Below the pieces are notes generated by a model that had not been told where the DNA came from, searched no databases, and saw only the letters and a program-made list of their open reading frames with translations. 64,000 bases of DNA from the NCBI RefSeq assembly GCF_022539315.1, contig NC_066329.1, positions 3,447,072-3,511,071 of the forward strand, given 5' to 3'. How positions within the stretch are numbered: position 1 is the stretch's first letter; each line of letters starts with the position of its first letter. This stretch comes from Serinus canaria (lineage: Eukaryota > Chordata > Aves > Passeriformes > Fringillidae). The position numbers and the translations under genes are program-made. Below, piece after piece: positions 15,101 to 26,600 of the stretch.

Positions 15101-18100
15101 GAACTGGGATGCTGTGGATGTGTGGAGGATCTGTAGCTACAGAGTGGATGCCATGGTCACAGATACCCCAGGAGCTGCTGCACCAATTGGGCCTTACTCC
15201 CTTCTTTCAAAATACACTTTCATCAGATCAGAGCTTCTCCTGGTGGCCTGTGGGGGAAGTTAAAGCCTCCCCAGCTTACACAGTGCTTTGTAAACCAGAC
15301 TCTGCACAGCAGCATCTTGGAGCTTTCACTTGCTCTGGATGCAGGAGAGCTGGAAAGCTGCCAGAGAGTCTAATCACATATGCAGGAATATTCTTAATCT
15401 TCAGAATATCCCTTTTCCATAAGGACTGTGTTTGCAGGGACTCTGGAGTTAATTTGTTCTGTTAATTGATAGTTAACTCCTCCAGTGCTTTCTTATTCAG
15501 CCTTGTTAACCCATTGCCCAGCACTTCCAAACCACAGCTGCTGGTTGTGTGGCTGCTCTACCTCTTTTTCTGTCTTTCTCTCATCTTTGGCTATTTTTAA
15601 AAATTATTTGAAGTATATTTCAGGGAGGATCTGCCTTATATCATTTGTCAACACTATGCATGAGCTTGGATAGGGCAGCTGGCTTCCATTTAGAGAAGTC
15701 CATTGACTGCACTTTGGCCCATATTACTTGTGCTTGCTCTCAGGCATTCCTGCTTGTTTTTTAAATTTACCAGTGTTTCTTAAAGCATTTACAAAACTGT
15801 GTAATTATTAGCCTGTGTGTTTCACTGCCAGCTGAAGGATTTTTTCCATCTTCTTTTTTACCCAGTATTTGCTTAGTTTGATGCCTTGTGCATGTGGCTA
15901 TGTTCATTTCAGTGAGAGAGAAATGCAGTGTGTGAACAATAGATAAAACTCATACTGGTTACAGTATTTTCATTTCTCATGAATTATAACTTGGAAATCC
16001 TCTCCTAAATATAGGCTTGCTTGAGCTATTATTAGCACTGGCTTTAGAGAAACCTCTTTGATTTAAAACAATCTGTTCTCTTGTATTTGCTCTTCTGCTG
16101 AGGAAGTCTGTAACTCAGGGCTATACTGAATTACTGAATGCAATTCTTTTTCCTGCTACTTTGCTGTGTCAAATTCTTTACACTTCAATAATTTGCTCAC
16201 ATTTTGTAGCTAGTTACAGTTGTGCAGCGTGACTCAGAGTACATTTTATGTCAGTGACCCAACTGCTTTGTCAAAACTTGCTGCTGTGACACTTGGGGTT
16301 GTGCTGAGGTTGCCAGCTCTCAGGAGATAAGGTGGGCTTGGCAGAATTGCTGGGATGCAGCCCCTGGGCACTGCAGGCAGCCAGGCTGGCATGAGGCCCA
16401 GGGCACGTTCATCCCTTGAATGTGTATGGATGTGTTTCCTTTGTGAGTGGATGGAAGATCTCCCCAACTTTCAGGTGACATACGAGTGGTAGGTGGCTTC
16501 ACAGCCCCATAATTACAGCCTGAGGATCCAGAGGTCAATTTGTCCATTTTGGCTGAGTCCAGCTGTCACACTGGCGGGCATGTGCACAATGAATTGGCTT
16601 CCCCTGCAGTTCCAGTGAGCAAAGATGGGATTGTAACTTCTTAAAAATTCTGTGTCATGTTAGACAAAGACATTTTGTTGACAGATGTCTGTGACTGACT
16701 GTAATCTGATCCCAGCAGGGCTCCATTATTCCTTGCAAATAGACTGATATCACAGATTAAAGTTGATTTGCTTTTTAAGATTTTTTTAGAATTTGTTTTA
16801 TTGTAAGTATTTCTTTGGGGATTTACTTGTAACCAGTGGAAATACATTCAGTTGTCAGTTGAGTATCTTTGGTAGATGAGGCTGGGCTCAAAGAAGCAGG
16901 CAATGACACAAATGTGAAGACTGGGTTTTTGTTTAAAATCTTCCCTTCCTTCCTACCCTGACAAAATTCCCCTTGGTACAGAGTAAAAATCTGAGCTGTG
17001 TCTTGTTGAGCTCGTTGATCTGGCTGAAAACTCACTCTTAGGAGGGACTAGGAAAAAACTTACCCATATTTTTTCCCCTAAGCTTTCACACACATTTTGG
17101 TTATTGGGAAATCCTGGATGTCTAAATGATGATGTTTCATGGTATTCAGGCAGTCTTGCACAGTCTTGCCCAAGCAGAAGTTTTGGTTTGAGTGGGTTTT
17201 TGTCAGACCAAGTTCTAACAAGTCATGTAACCGTGCCCTTTCTGAATTAAGAATCAAGGATCTTATTTATTTTATGCATTTCTTAAGAAAAACAATAGAG
17301 GAAAAGTAGAGTGTGTGTTTGGGGCACAGAGAATTCAAAGTTGTTTTGTTGCCTCTGTTTTAAAGTGGGTAGTCGTGGTTGTACAGGGGAGATGGAGTCT
17401 CTGGGACAGAGGACATGGAAACATTTCTTTGTGGTGGGTGGTGGAAGTTGAGTGGAACAGGCGGTTGTGCCTGCAGAGAGATCTCTGCTTCCAAGGGATG
17501 TGTGTGCAGTTGGCTCCTGAATGTATTTGACTTTGCTTGACCCTGGTAAGAACAATGGCACTGTCTGGAAATGGCAGACGGTCATCTAGTGCATGCAGAG
17601 CTGCACAGGTGCAAACAGAGGCTTCTTTGAGGTCCTGGAGGGGAGATCCTACTTTGGGATTGGTGTTTTTCTGTTTGTTCAGCTATTTTTCATGAACTAA
17701 TGATGTCTTGCATTTTGTAGCTCTGGCTATGGGCCTGTGTGTTGCAATGATAGCCTTTGTCCGGCTGCCGAGCCTGAAGGTTTCCTGCTTGCTGCTCTCT
17801 GGGTTATTAATTTATGATGTCTTTTGGGTAAGTGTTTGGTTTGGTTTTGCTGAAACTGTTTTTATGCTTTGGATTTGTAATCGGCCTTGGGCCTGTTTTA
17901 CATGAAATCTACTGGTATGACGTTGAGGAAGTTGGCAAAGCCAAAAGATTGGCTCCACCACTCCATTCTGAGATGCTGAATTCTACAACAGGATACAGAA
18001 TGATTTCTTTGCTAATTATTTGAAATAAATCATAAATAAGATTAGAATATTTTAACTTCTGCATATTATTAAAAAAACCCCAGAATTTGGACCTCAGATT

Positions 18101-21100
18101 TTGAAAGCTGGCTGAAGATGAGAACAAGCACTTCCCCCACACTCAGAGCTGTGTCCACACTGGCACAGGGCACACATGCTCACTTCTGATTAGCAGTGAA
18201 ATCTGCAGAACAGGAATGCCAATGCACTTAGAGCCAGACAGGCTGGCATAAAATCTTAGTGCACTTCTACAAGAAACCTGACAGAATGTGTTCTGTAATA
18301 GCAAGAGGGGTTTGTTTTACCTTTGCATGACACCAAGCACTGATCCAGGGTGGCACCCACTGACTGCTCTGGCAAACAGAGATTCCAGTGGGATGGGCTG
18401 TAGCATAAAAGCCTGTTGGAGACAAGGGCTGCCTCATTTCATTTATGAGTGAGCACCATGCTCAGTTCTCCTCTGTTCTGCAGATTCCTTCCATTTTCAT
18501 GGTGCTCTTATCTGCATTTGTCATCCCACACTATCTGCTTCTTGTCCAGACAGATTCTTTGCCAAAGCATCTCAATATATTAATATCTTGTTATCAAAAA
18601 GTATATTCCAGTTATTCTTGAGGATTAATAGTGTAAAAAGCTCTGTCTGAATTTTTGAAATACATTTTGCCTTTTATAATCATAAGGAAAATAGCCTGTC
18701 CTTTCTTGAGTAGCAAAGCAAAAATACATTCAGCTTGAGTTGCTGTGGAATTGCAGTTTGTAACTTCTGATTACCTCGCTCTGTAGGTCTTTTTTTCTGC
18801 CTACATCTTTAACAGCAATGTCATGGTGAAAGTGGCCACACAACCAGCTGACAACCCCCTGGATGTGTTATCCCGGAAACTTCACCTGGGACCAAATGTG
18901 GGCAGAGATGTTCCCCGTCTGTCGCTGCCTGGCAAACTTGTATTCCCAAGGTAAAAGCTTCTGTTCCTGTAGTACATGAGCAATGTTTTCCCTCCATTAG
19001 TACTACTCAGTAGTACTAATTCTGTTGGAAAATCCCTGTTTAGTCATTCCCTCTTCATGCTGAAGAGGAATATGATGAGCAGTGAGGACTGGACACTTTG
19101 CTGATTCATGGAGAAAGGACCCTGACTGGGGTAAAAGGTGCCCTGTTCAGAGCTGGATGCACTTCTCAACACCTGAGAGAGTTCTGCAGCCTGACGATTG
19201 CTAGTGTGACCTCACACTTAGAAGCAAAAGAGATGAGGTTTATTAAAACATCAGAGCAGTCTGAATAACTGTGTAATTGCAGATGATTGGGAAAGGGTTG
19301 GAAACTGATCTAAGCAAGGGTGGCTTACCAAGCAAGCACAGTGCAGAAGGGAGATTATTCCACATGTCCCTGCTCCAGGGGTTCCCTGGTGGCTCACATC
19401 TGTAAGCAGACACGCCCAGGGCCTGGTGGGGCAGTAAGCTCAGTGCAGCAGCAGGCAGGCAGTAGTTTTGTTGGGGTATTACTCTGTTCTTGTTTTTTAG
19501 ATGTTGGGATGCTGAAATTACAGAGATTAGAAGTTGATTGTCTGCAGCAATAAAACCAAAATTGTTCACATTGTCAGCTTTGTGATACGAAATCACAGTT
19601 GATAAAGTGAACAATTTTTCATGAAAAATATCTTAGATTTAAGATAATGGCTGATTTTAGTTCATCTTTTTCACAATTGGCTCTTTTCTGGGAATCTGGC
19701 AAGACTAGTTTTCTGTTTTGTCTGAATGTCCAAAGTGGGTGTACTGCCTTGTTTTAGATGCACTTCTCTGGTAATCAAGAGTCAGATCAAAAGGCCAGCT
19801 GGCCCCCTCTCAGGAGGGAGAGGACTGAAATACTGGGTCAATGGATCTGTTTCATTGAGTGATTTAAGGGCAAAAGCAGTTTAAGCACTACTGGGAAAAG
19901 GAAACTGGTTTGGAGCAATGTCATCTCTGCCTAAATGGGTTTGTGTAAAGCTGAGGTGGTGAAGAAATCACTGAGGAACACCTCATTAGCCAGCACTGGG
20001 GTCTGCGAGAGGGGCTGTGCCAAATGAAGCTCAAAACCACAGTGGAGGAATCTAGAGCTTGTTTCTCACCTTTTGTTTGGCCACGAACCCAATTCCAGTT
20101 CCCCTTTAGTTCCACAGGCAGCCACTTCTCCATGCTGGGGATTGGAGATATTGTGATGCCAGGGCTTCTGCTCTGCTTCGTCCTGCGTTACGATAACTAC
20201 AAAAAACAAGCCAACAGTGATTCCTGCGGTGCCCCAGGACCAGGGAACATCTCCGGGCGGATGCAGAAGGTCTCCTACTTTCACTGCACACTTATTGGCT
20301 ATTTTGTAGGTGAGTAATTAGTTCAATATTAAGAGCTGCCTAAGTGAGCAGATGTGGGATTATTGTAGTAGGTTTAAAAGATGATGAAAGCAAGTGTAAA
20401 GAGGCTTTGAGAGGATGCTTGGTTATGTTCTTTTTAATCCTCCTCTCTTGGAGTTTATTGGCATGCTCTAGGGAGAAAAGCCCTTCTATAGTCTTCAGTT
20501 TTTGGGGGTTTGGTTTTTTTTTTTGTTTTTTTTTTTTTTTTTTTTTTGTTTTGTTTTTTGGTTGGTGGTTTTTTTTTTTTTTTGTTTTGTTGGTTTTTTT
20601 TGGGTTTTTTTTGTAGTTTTTGTATTTTCTTTAGAGGATGAAAGAGAATATCAGTGTGCTTTTGTTAGCACTTGCACTTAGCTTCACTGGCATAAAAATC
20701 CTTGTAACTAATACCTGAGTGATGGGAAAAACATGGAAGTTTCCAGATGAATTATGCTGTGTATAGTCCACAGCAAATTTAAGCAATTCACCTAGACAAT
20801 TCCTGTATTTTTTTATTCTGATCCTGACATAGTAGTACATAGAGAAAATCATCAATAGTTGCAACTGGAATGCTGTTTATAATTTGCTGTAGCCAGCTCT
20901 TTCCTGCCGAATATAAAATAGGCTTTTCCCTCCAGTCAGGGCATGCATGTGCATATCCTGACCTCCCATGGCCCTTCTGAGGCTGAAAAGGAAAGATCAT
21001 TTCCTACCAATAGCCTTCCTTCCCTCACACCTCAATTTTTCCCCCCACATTCCCTTCTGGCAAGTGTTCAGGAAAGTCACTGCTGATGTGTCCAGCCCTT

Positions 21101-22359
21101 CCTGTGAGCCCCGACTGCTCGGGCCAGGGGCCACAGACCAACAGTTTCAAGAGCAGCATTTCAGTGCAATACAACCAGCTTCCCCCCTTCACCTTTTGTT
21201 GCATTTTGTCTGAATAATTCTTGACTTACTCTGAGATTCAAAACTGGACCAAGTGGCTCAACACAGCCTAATACTAAAATAGAATAATTTTTCACTCTTT
21301 TGTTTGTTTCAACTGCATTCAGGGAAAGCAAAGCACAGAGAAGTAACTTTTCCTCACCTGTCTCTCAGAATGGGGGTGAAGGAAGCTTCAGTGGATGAAA
21401 TGCTGAGAACATCCATCTGCAACCTGAAGATAATTAGAGTGACTTTTTTCTCTTACAGGTTTATTAACTGCAACAGTAGCTTCTCGTATTCACCGGGCAG
21501 CTCAGCCTGCCCTGCTCTATTTGGTACCATTCACTTTATTGCCGCTCCTCACCATGGCCTATTTAAAGGTAAGAGGGGAGGACACGTGGGCAGCTCTGGG
21601 CCAGCTGGTAGCAGGGTCAGTGTCCTTGCACTGGGCAGCAGCTCTCAGGGCGATGAAGTGTGTCCCTGGCAGTCCTGGCCCAGCACAGATTAACCACTGC
21701 TGTCAGGTCAGTCTTCATTTCTGAGGACTGAGCAACTGAGAGATGAGTTCCTGAAATAGAAGATCATTAATGCACATAAAGTACCAGTAGTTCTAATCTA
21801 AATAAATTGTGAAGTATTAAATTTTCTTTTAATTGAATCCGTAAATTTGTCCTTGTCCTGTTGGTCATGAAATACCACATGCACAAAGTTTGAACAGTGA
21901 TTGGAGAGGCAGAACCTTGCTTGCCTCATCCCAGTCACCTGTTCTGAACAGAAATTCTAAAATTTACCTTTCCTGTTTAGGGGTGTTGTTGAAGCACACA
22001 TCTAGCACTCTGCAGAGCAGACATAAGAAAGGGCAGGATCTTCAACCTAAGTAATTATTTCCCTCCCATCAGAAACCTATTTTGGGTATATCTGCTCTAA
22101 AAGTAAGACTTTCTGGCCTGACAGGGAAAGGATTTATTTTTACTGTCTTTATTGTAATTTGTAAAACAGGTGAAGAATAGATTTGCTCTAAGATGTGTTT
22201 GCAATTCTGTATGCATTTTAAAAAGTGAATTCTAAGCAGAGTTGAGCATTTCTGAGGGCACGCTCCTTGTGCTGTTTCCCTGCCTAGGGCGATCTACGTC
22301 GCATGTGGTCTGAGCCTTTCCACTCCAAGTCCAGCAGCTCCCGTTTCCTGGAAGTATGA
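82..22359 (+). CDS. SPPL3: SPPL3, signal peptide peptidase-like 3 (5'-partial; exons 2-11)
   Basis: GxGD-type intramembrane aspartyl protease of the presenilin/SPP family. In mammals it sits in the Golgi, cleaves type II membrane proteins such as N-glycan glycosyltransferases, and so tunes glycosylation. Coding segments are 82-159, 5695-5783, 8588-8707, 11862-11940, 12655-12767, 17721-17827, 18787-18950, 20110-20309, 21459-21568 and 22288-22359, all joined by GT-AG introns in frame. The first base completes a codon begun upstream, so the first coding exon (about 8 residues in human) lies before the window and the full protein would be about 384 aa, the human length. With that offset the catalytic aspartates are D200 (LIYDVFW) and D271 (GIGDIVMPG), and the PAL motif is at 341-343, all intact. 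The sequence is multi-span hydrophobic with no signal-peptide-like extension or lumenal PA domain, as expected for SPPL3 rather than SPPL2. Convergent with ACADS. Identification is very secure. Confidence 0.97.
5695..5783 (+). CDS. SPPL3: SPPL3 exon 3
   Basis: Acceptor at 5693-5694, donor GTAAGG from 5784. Encodes the hydrophilic loop [15 protein letters not shown], then an Asn/Ser-rich stretch ([10 protein letters not shown]). This loop differs slightly from human around the Ser/Ala-rich part and is the least conserved piece of the protein. Confidence 0.95.
8588..8707 (+). CDS. SPPL3: SPPL3 exon 4
   Basis: Acceptor CAG ends at 8587, donor GTGACT starts at 8708. Encodes [20 protein letters not shown] and the following membrane segment ending in VFTICTA. 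Confidence 0.96.
10335..10382. repeat. 24-bp tandem duplication in SPPL3 intron 4
   Basis: Two identical, directly adjacent 24-bp units (10335-10358 and 10359-10382) in a G-rich stretch of the intron. Confidence 0.9.
11862..11940 (+). CDS. SPPL3: SPPL3 exon 5
   Basis: Acceptor ATAG at 11858-11861, donor GTAAGG from 11941. Encodes [20 protein letters not shown], then CSPQN; ends AA| of a Lys codon completed in exon 6. Confidence 0.95.
12655..12767 (+). CDS. SPPL3: SPPL3 exon 6
   Basis: Acceptor CTAG ends at 12654, donor GTGAGT starts at 12768. Encodes [20 protein letters not shown] and a membrane segment ending HWLLMD. Confidence 0.96.
14440..14715. promoter_or_regulatory. CpG-rich patch within SPPL3 intron 6
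   Basis: About 280 bp that is strikingly richer in G+C and CpG than the surrounding A/T-rich intron. It contains inverted repeats at 14454-14471 (6-bp arms) and 14468-14480 (arms 14468-14473 and 14475-14480). The open frames through it encode nothing I recognise. It could be an intragenic promoter or enhancer. Confidence 0.5.
17721..17827 (+). CDS. SPPL3: SPPL3 exon 7, first catalytic aspartate
   Basis: Acceptor TAG ends at 17720, donor GTAAGT starts at 17828. Carries the YD active-site motif in [12 protein letters not shown]; the Asp is D200 by human numbering. Confidence 0.96.
18787..18950 (+). CDS. SPPL3: SPPL3 exon 8
   Basis: Acceptor TAG ends at 18786, donor GTAAAA starts at 18951. Encodes [20 protein letters not shown] and the hydrophilic loop [15 protein letters not shown] before the second catalytic helix. 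Confidence 0.96.
20110..20309 (+). CDS. SPPL3: SPPL3 exon 9, second catalytic aspartate
   Basis: Acceptor TTTAG ends at 20109, donor GTGAGT starts at 20310. Carries the GxGD motif ([12 protein letters not shown]271 by human numbering), then a hydrophilic loop and the membrane segment [10 protein letters not shown]. It is the largest coding exon of the gene here. Confidence 0.97.
20498..20626. repeat. T/G-rich low-complexity tract in SPPL3 intron 9
   Basis: Roughly 130 bp almost entirely of T and G with long T runs interrupted by G, 190 bp after the exon 9 donor. The apparent 90-residue Phe-rich open frame across it is an artefact of composition. Confidence 0.9.
21459..21568 (+). CDS. SPPL3: SPPL3 exon 10, PAL motif
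   Basis: Acceptor CAG ends at 21458, donor GTAAGA starts at 21569. Encodes [20 protein letters not shown]; the Pro-Ala-Leu active-site motif of presenilin-type proteases is intact. Confidence 0.96.
22288..22359 (+). CDS. SPPL3: SPPL3 exon 11 with stop codon
   Basis: Acceptor CTAG ends at 22287. Encodes the cytosolic tail [20 protein letters not shown] followed by LEV and TGA at 22357-22359, identical in length to the human tail. Confidence 0.97.
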   Translation, partial: GDLRRMWSEPFHSKSSSSRFLEV

Positions 22360-23600
22360 TGGAATGGACAGGAAGTGGCCTGAACTTCTGCCTTGGTCCT
22401 TTTCACTTTAACTTGTGGCTTTGTTGTCTCCTAAGCTGGACTGGCTGGTACTTGGGAAGGTACCAGCGATGGGACACATATGAAAGGACTTTGTATTAAA
22501 GGCGGGAAAGAAACAAAAGCTGAAATCCCAGAGCTCCGTGTGACTCCGTATCTCCCTGCAGATGTGGAATTGGGGACCCTTTGTGCAACTGCAGCCACTT
22601 TCCTCTTTTCCTCACTCGGATGGATTAGTACCAGACTATTACCTTTGTGAGAGAGGAAGAGACAGACTTGAAACTAAAAACGGCTTGAAGTCGTTCAATA
22701 ACTTGTGAACACTAAACGCAAAAACAGTTAAGCAAACTGAGGCTTCTTCAGAGAACCCCTCGTGGACATTGGGACCAGTTTCCTGTGGGACTTCGGTTTT
22801 GAAAAGAACTGAGACAGAAGATCTTCTGTCACAATACTGGGTTTTTTTTGATTTATTAAATATTTCCTGTGGTGTGAGGTTACTTATTAAATCCACAGAC
22901 ATTGAGTGACTTCTTGCAGTATACATATAAAATTTGTTGTAACAAGTTACATTTCCACCCAGATGTCATATTGCAGTGAAAAAGGGCACGATTTTTATAC
23001 ATATATATATACACACATATAGATATATATATGAATAAATAAAAAGGAAAACCTGCTAAGATCATGCTGTGTAGCAGACAGGGGCTTGCTGTAATTTTTA
23101 GCATGTAGCACAGTTACTCTGGCTTTATGTATATGGATCTACAATGAGCTGCTGTTTTCCCCCCTCCTACAACTGAACCTGCAGTTTAAAACCAAGTGTA
23201 GTATTTGTACTGGTTGTACCATGGACTTTAGGGGATATTTGATTTGATCAATGTAGCAAACTAGGGAAGAAAAAAGTTGAAACCCAGCCCTGTGTGTCTG
23301 AGGGGGGAGGAGGTGGGGGTGTCTTTTTTCTTTTTTTTTTCTCCTGTTTTTTATTTTTTTTTTTCCAAACAGCTCCCTTGCAGGTTTTTAGTAGTTCCTT
23401 CTTGACCAGTGCATGTATTATAGCAGCAATTGTCTTTGTGCTTTCTGATCATAGTAATGTATCACTTGTAAATACATTTTTTCTATTTTCTATTTTTTTG
23501 TATTTTTTGCATTTTGTTTCATTAGTGTGCTGTATTTTTCCATGCCCCTGCCCCTCAAAGAAAAAAAAAAGAAAAAACTGTCCTTTACTGTTGTGACTGG
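22360..23600 (+). other. SPPL3: SPPL3 3' untranslated region (3' end uncertain)
   Basis: AT-rich sequence following the SPPL3 stop. Overlapping AATAAA hexamers occur at 23034-23039 and 23038-23043, which could give a short 3'UTR of about 0.7 kb. The A/T-rich sequence continues to about 23.6 kb, and further AATAAA hexamers lie at 24465-24470 and 25270-25275, so longer forms are possible. The true end cannot be fixed from sequence alone. Confidence 0.55.
22998..23034. repeat. AT/AC-rich microsatellite in SPPL3 3'UTR
   Basis: An imperfect run of TA and CA dinucleotides just before the first candidate poly(A) signal. Slippage-prone sequence of no apparent coding meaning. Confidence 0.7.
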
Positions 23601-26600
23601 TTGGAATTTGTGTGTTGACTGCTTTCTACCTGTAGCCTGTTAAAATGTGGATTTTATTCTTTCTTTTTTAAAACCAGCAGTTCCAGTTGTTATTTTATTG
23701 ACTGAAAGGTTTCCCTGAGGTAACTAAACTTTCTTCCTTTCAAGTACTGTGCCAAGCAGGGTTTGGGGAGCTCTCCTGAGAGCTCACAGCACTTGTTAGT
23801 GACAGATGCTGGGAAGAGATGTCAGTAGCATGGGAGAAGGAGGATTGTTGGAGACTGACTCTGACTGAGCACTGAGGTGACTTTGGGACTGGTTTTGTTC
23901 TAGGTAAGGGGGGGTTGGTCAAACACCTGAAGCTCTCAGCACTGTCAGGTGGTACAAGAAGAGCATATTGGACATGGCAAGAAATTCTGTCCAGCCACAT
24001 GTGTCATTAATGTCATTAATGAACCCCTTCCTCTGTTCTCAGGCAGGTCTGGCACAGGTGGCAGAGGGCCTGATGCCTCTGAGCTGGCTGGGATGCACAT
24101 CCAAGACAGCTGGAATGTCCCAGGATAAACAGTAAGACACAGCTCAGCCTTTGCTGGGGGGCAGGGGCGCTGAGATTTAGCAAATGTGGGTGGGTGTGGC
24201 AGGGGGGATGTTGGGACTTTCTCTCACACACCCCCTGAGTTCTTTTTTTTCCCTTAGCTGAAAGCATTCCCTCTACCATTGCCTGCAGTGCTCATCCTCG
24301 GCTAACTGTCACTTTTTAATGAAAATAATAGTTCTTCACTGAGAATCATCTTTTTCTGTTCATGCCAGGTGTTAGGTCCCAGAATTGCTTGGGACAGTAG
24401 AAAGGCACTGGTTTTGAGCTATACCTCAAACATGAGGTGTAGAAAATATTTAGGTGGATATTCAAATAAAAAAGGCTTTTTTGGTGGCTTTTTTGCTGAG
24501 AGGTTCCAAGCAGTGGAATAAAAAATTCAGATCCACTTCTCTGCAGCTTTATCTGCCCAGCCTTTGCACCTACCTGACAATTGTGCAGAGCTCAGGTGCC
24601 ATCAGCTTCACAGCAGTTCCCTCCTTTGGATTATTTCTTTGGAATTCCTCTGGAATTAAAATACAAGGTCTTTCTCTGTTTTGCAGCAGTGTTTTTTGGC
24701 CATGCCTGCTAAGTGTCAATTTCTACCATTAAGAGAAGCATTCTGGAGAAAGTTCTAGAAGTGCTAATTGATAAATACTTAATAAGAATTAATTTAGCTT
24801 TCCCAAAAGAGCCTGGTTTTCCTTGTTAAGCTGTCTTGCCTCCCTGCACTCTGTGCCCTTCTCCTGCACCAGGAGTGAGCCATTACTGAGCCCTCTGTCT
24901 CTGTCCCTTCAGACAGCAGGAAAAGGATTTTGGTACTTGCCAGAGGTTCACTGAAGTTTACTGTACTAAGAAAAAGTGCTTACCCAGAGCTTTAAGTTAA
25001 AGCTGAAAAGCTTTGTCCCTCTGCTCTCCCCCCTCAAACCATTCAGGGGGATTAGAAATGGATCCTACCTGGCTGCTCAGCTGTGGGGCCTCCCTGCACA
25101 GATGGACCTCTGGTCCTTCTCTTTCCAGACTGATGTGTCTCCTCTGCTTGAGGATCAAGCAGTACAGGGTGCTTTGGGTCCTCTAGATTGTGAGAGACTG
25201 TGCAGGACTTGGGTTCCTGTCCCTGTTGGGGCTGGTACAGTTGCTGATGCCTTCTTTGTTGAACTCCTTAATAAACTGGACACAAAGTCCTGCAGTGAGA
25301 TTGCCCAACTGCCTGCCCCTTCTTCTGGAGAGCTGTCAAAAAATAACTATTTTAATAACTGACTAATATAAACCTGCTTGCAAGAGGTAAAATGCTGGCA
25401 AAAAAGTGACAGAGCAGGGCATGCTTATATCACAGTTGTGAGGACATGGACCAGAACTGTAGTGTACAAATCTGCTGACAGGTCTGGTTCTCTGCTGCAT
25501 CTTCGAGAACAGTCAGCTCAGAAATGGTACTGTTTGTATGCTGGTATTTCCCTAAGGCCAGACTTCACATTACAAACATGATGAATTCCAAAATGTGAAT
25601 TTGAAATTACTTTTTTCATTCGAGTTACAGCATGTCACATTTTCTTATCACTATTCCATGTCTTCCTTCTATTATTCTTCCAGGCACTTTGCTTTTTTAC
25701 TTCAGGATGTCTTTCAAATATACTATTTTCCATCTTTTTCCAAACTCCAACATAACCTGAATGTGTGGCTGTTACCAAGTCTGTGTTGATGGTGAAGGCT
25801 CTCAACTTAGGTGAAACAAAGATCTAAAATCAGAATAAATTTGTCCTTTTTTCAGAACAGCTCATCTCCCCTTTAGTCTGTAGGGAGCTCACAGGGAAGA
25901 GTCTGAGATACATTATATAAAAGCTATCAGGTCTAGGGTGTGGCAGGAAGTAACTCCTAGTTACTGTAACTATGTTTTCTAAGAAAGGATTCTAGTTCAG
26001 GCTCCACCTGCTTCATGCCTCATAACCAGTTTCATGTACTCTTAGTGCATTCTGGGGCAAAACCACAAAGTCCTTGAGAGGTGTAGCTTTTGTTCTTGAA
26101 AAGTGACTTATCTCCTTCCTCACTTGTTTCTAATTTATGTATAACCTGATTTTCCCATCTCTGTGCCCCAGCTTTGCAGTGTTGGCTGAGTTGAGAGAAA
26201 GTTGTGGCTTCATGTGTGAACAGACCCTTTTCTCCAAGGAGAGCCTGGCCCTGCATGCACCTGGTTTGTCTGAGGGTGGTTTGCTAAGAGTTGCTGATTT
26301 AATGCTGCCAAACTCGTTTGTGTTTTGCCCTTTCAGCAGTTCCTCTGCAACAGCCCTGAGGAGCAGACACACTCATCACACAAAGTTCTCTCAGCCAGCA
26401 TCAGTGAGGAGTAAGCTTGAAGTGTCCTGCTCTGAGCAAAGCCATTGCTTTGCTGTGGGAGCTCTGGGCCTTTGTGTGTAACCGTGCTGTTTTACCCCCA
26501 GAGCAGTGCAGTGTCACAGGGCACTGGCTCTCACTGAACCTGTGGCAGCAGGGAAAAGGGGAAACCTTTTAGAAAGCTTTTGTTTGAAAGCTTTTGCACA

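Larger units (their letters stand above)
160..21458 (+). other. SPPL3 introns 2-10, general content
   Basis: The introns are 160-5694, 5784-8587, 8708-11861, 11941-12654, 12768-17720, 17828-18786, 18951-20109 and 20310-21458, plus 21569-22287 beyond this span. They are A/T-rich with no further coding exon, RNA gene or intact transposon that I can recognise. Exceptions listed separately are a small tandem duplication near 10.3 kb, a CpG-rich patch near 14.5 kb and a T/G low-complexity tract near 20.5 kb. Confidence 0.7.

Noticed and set aside
20344..20616. Phe-rich open frame in SPPL3 intron 9
   Set aside because: Produced by the T/G low-complexity tract; not a membrane protein.
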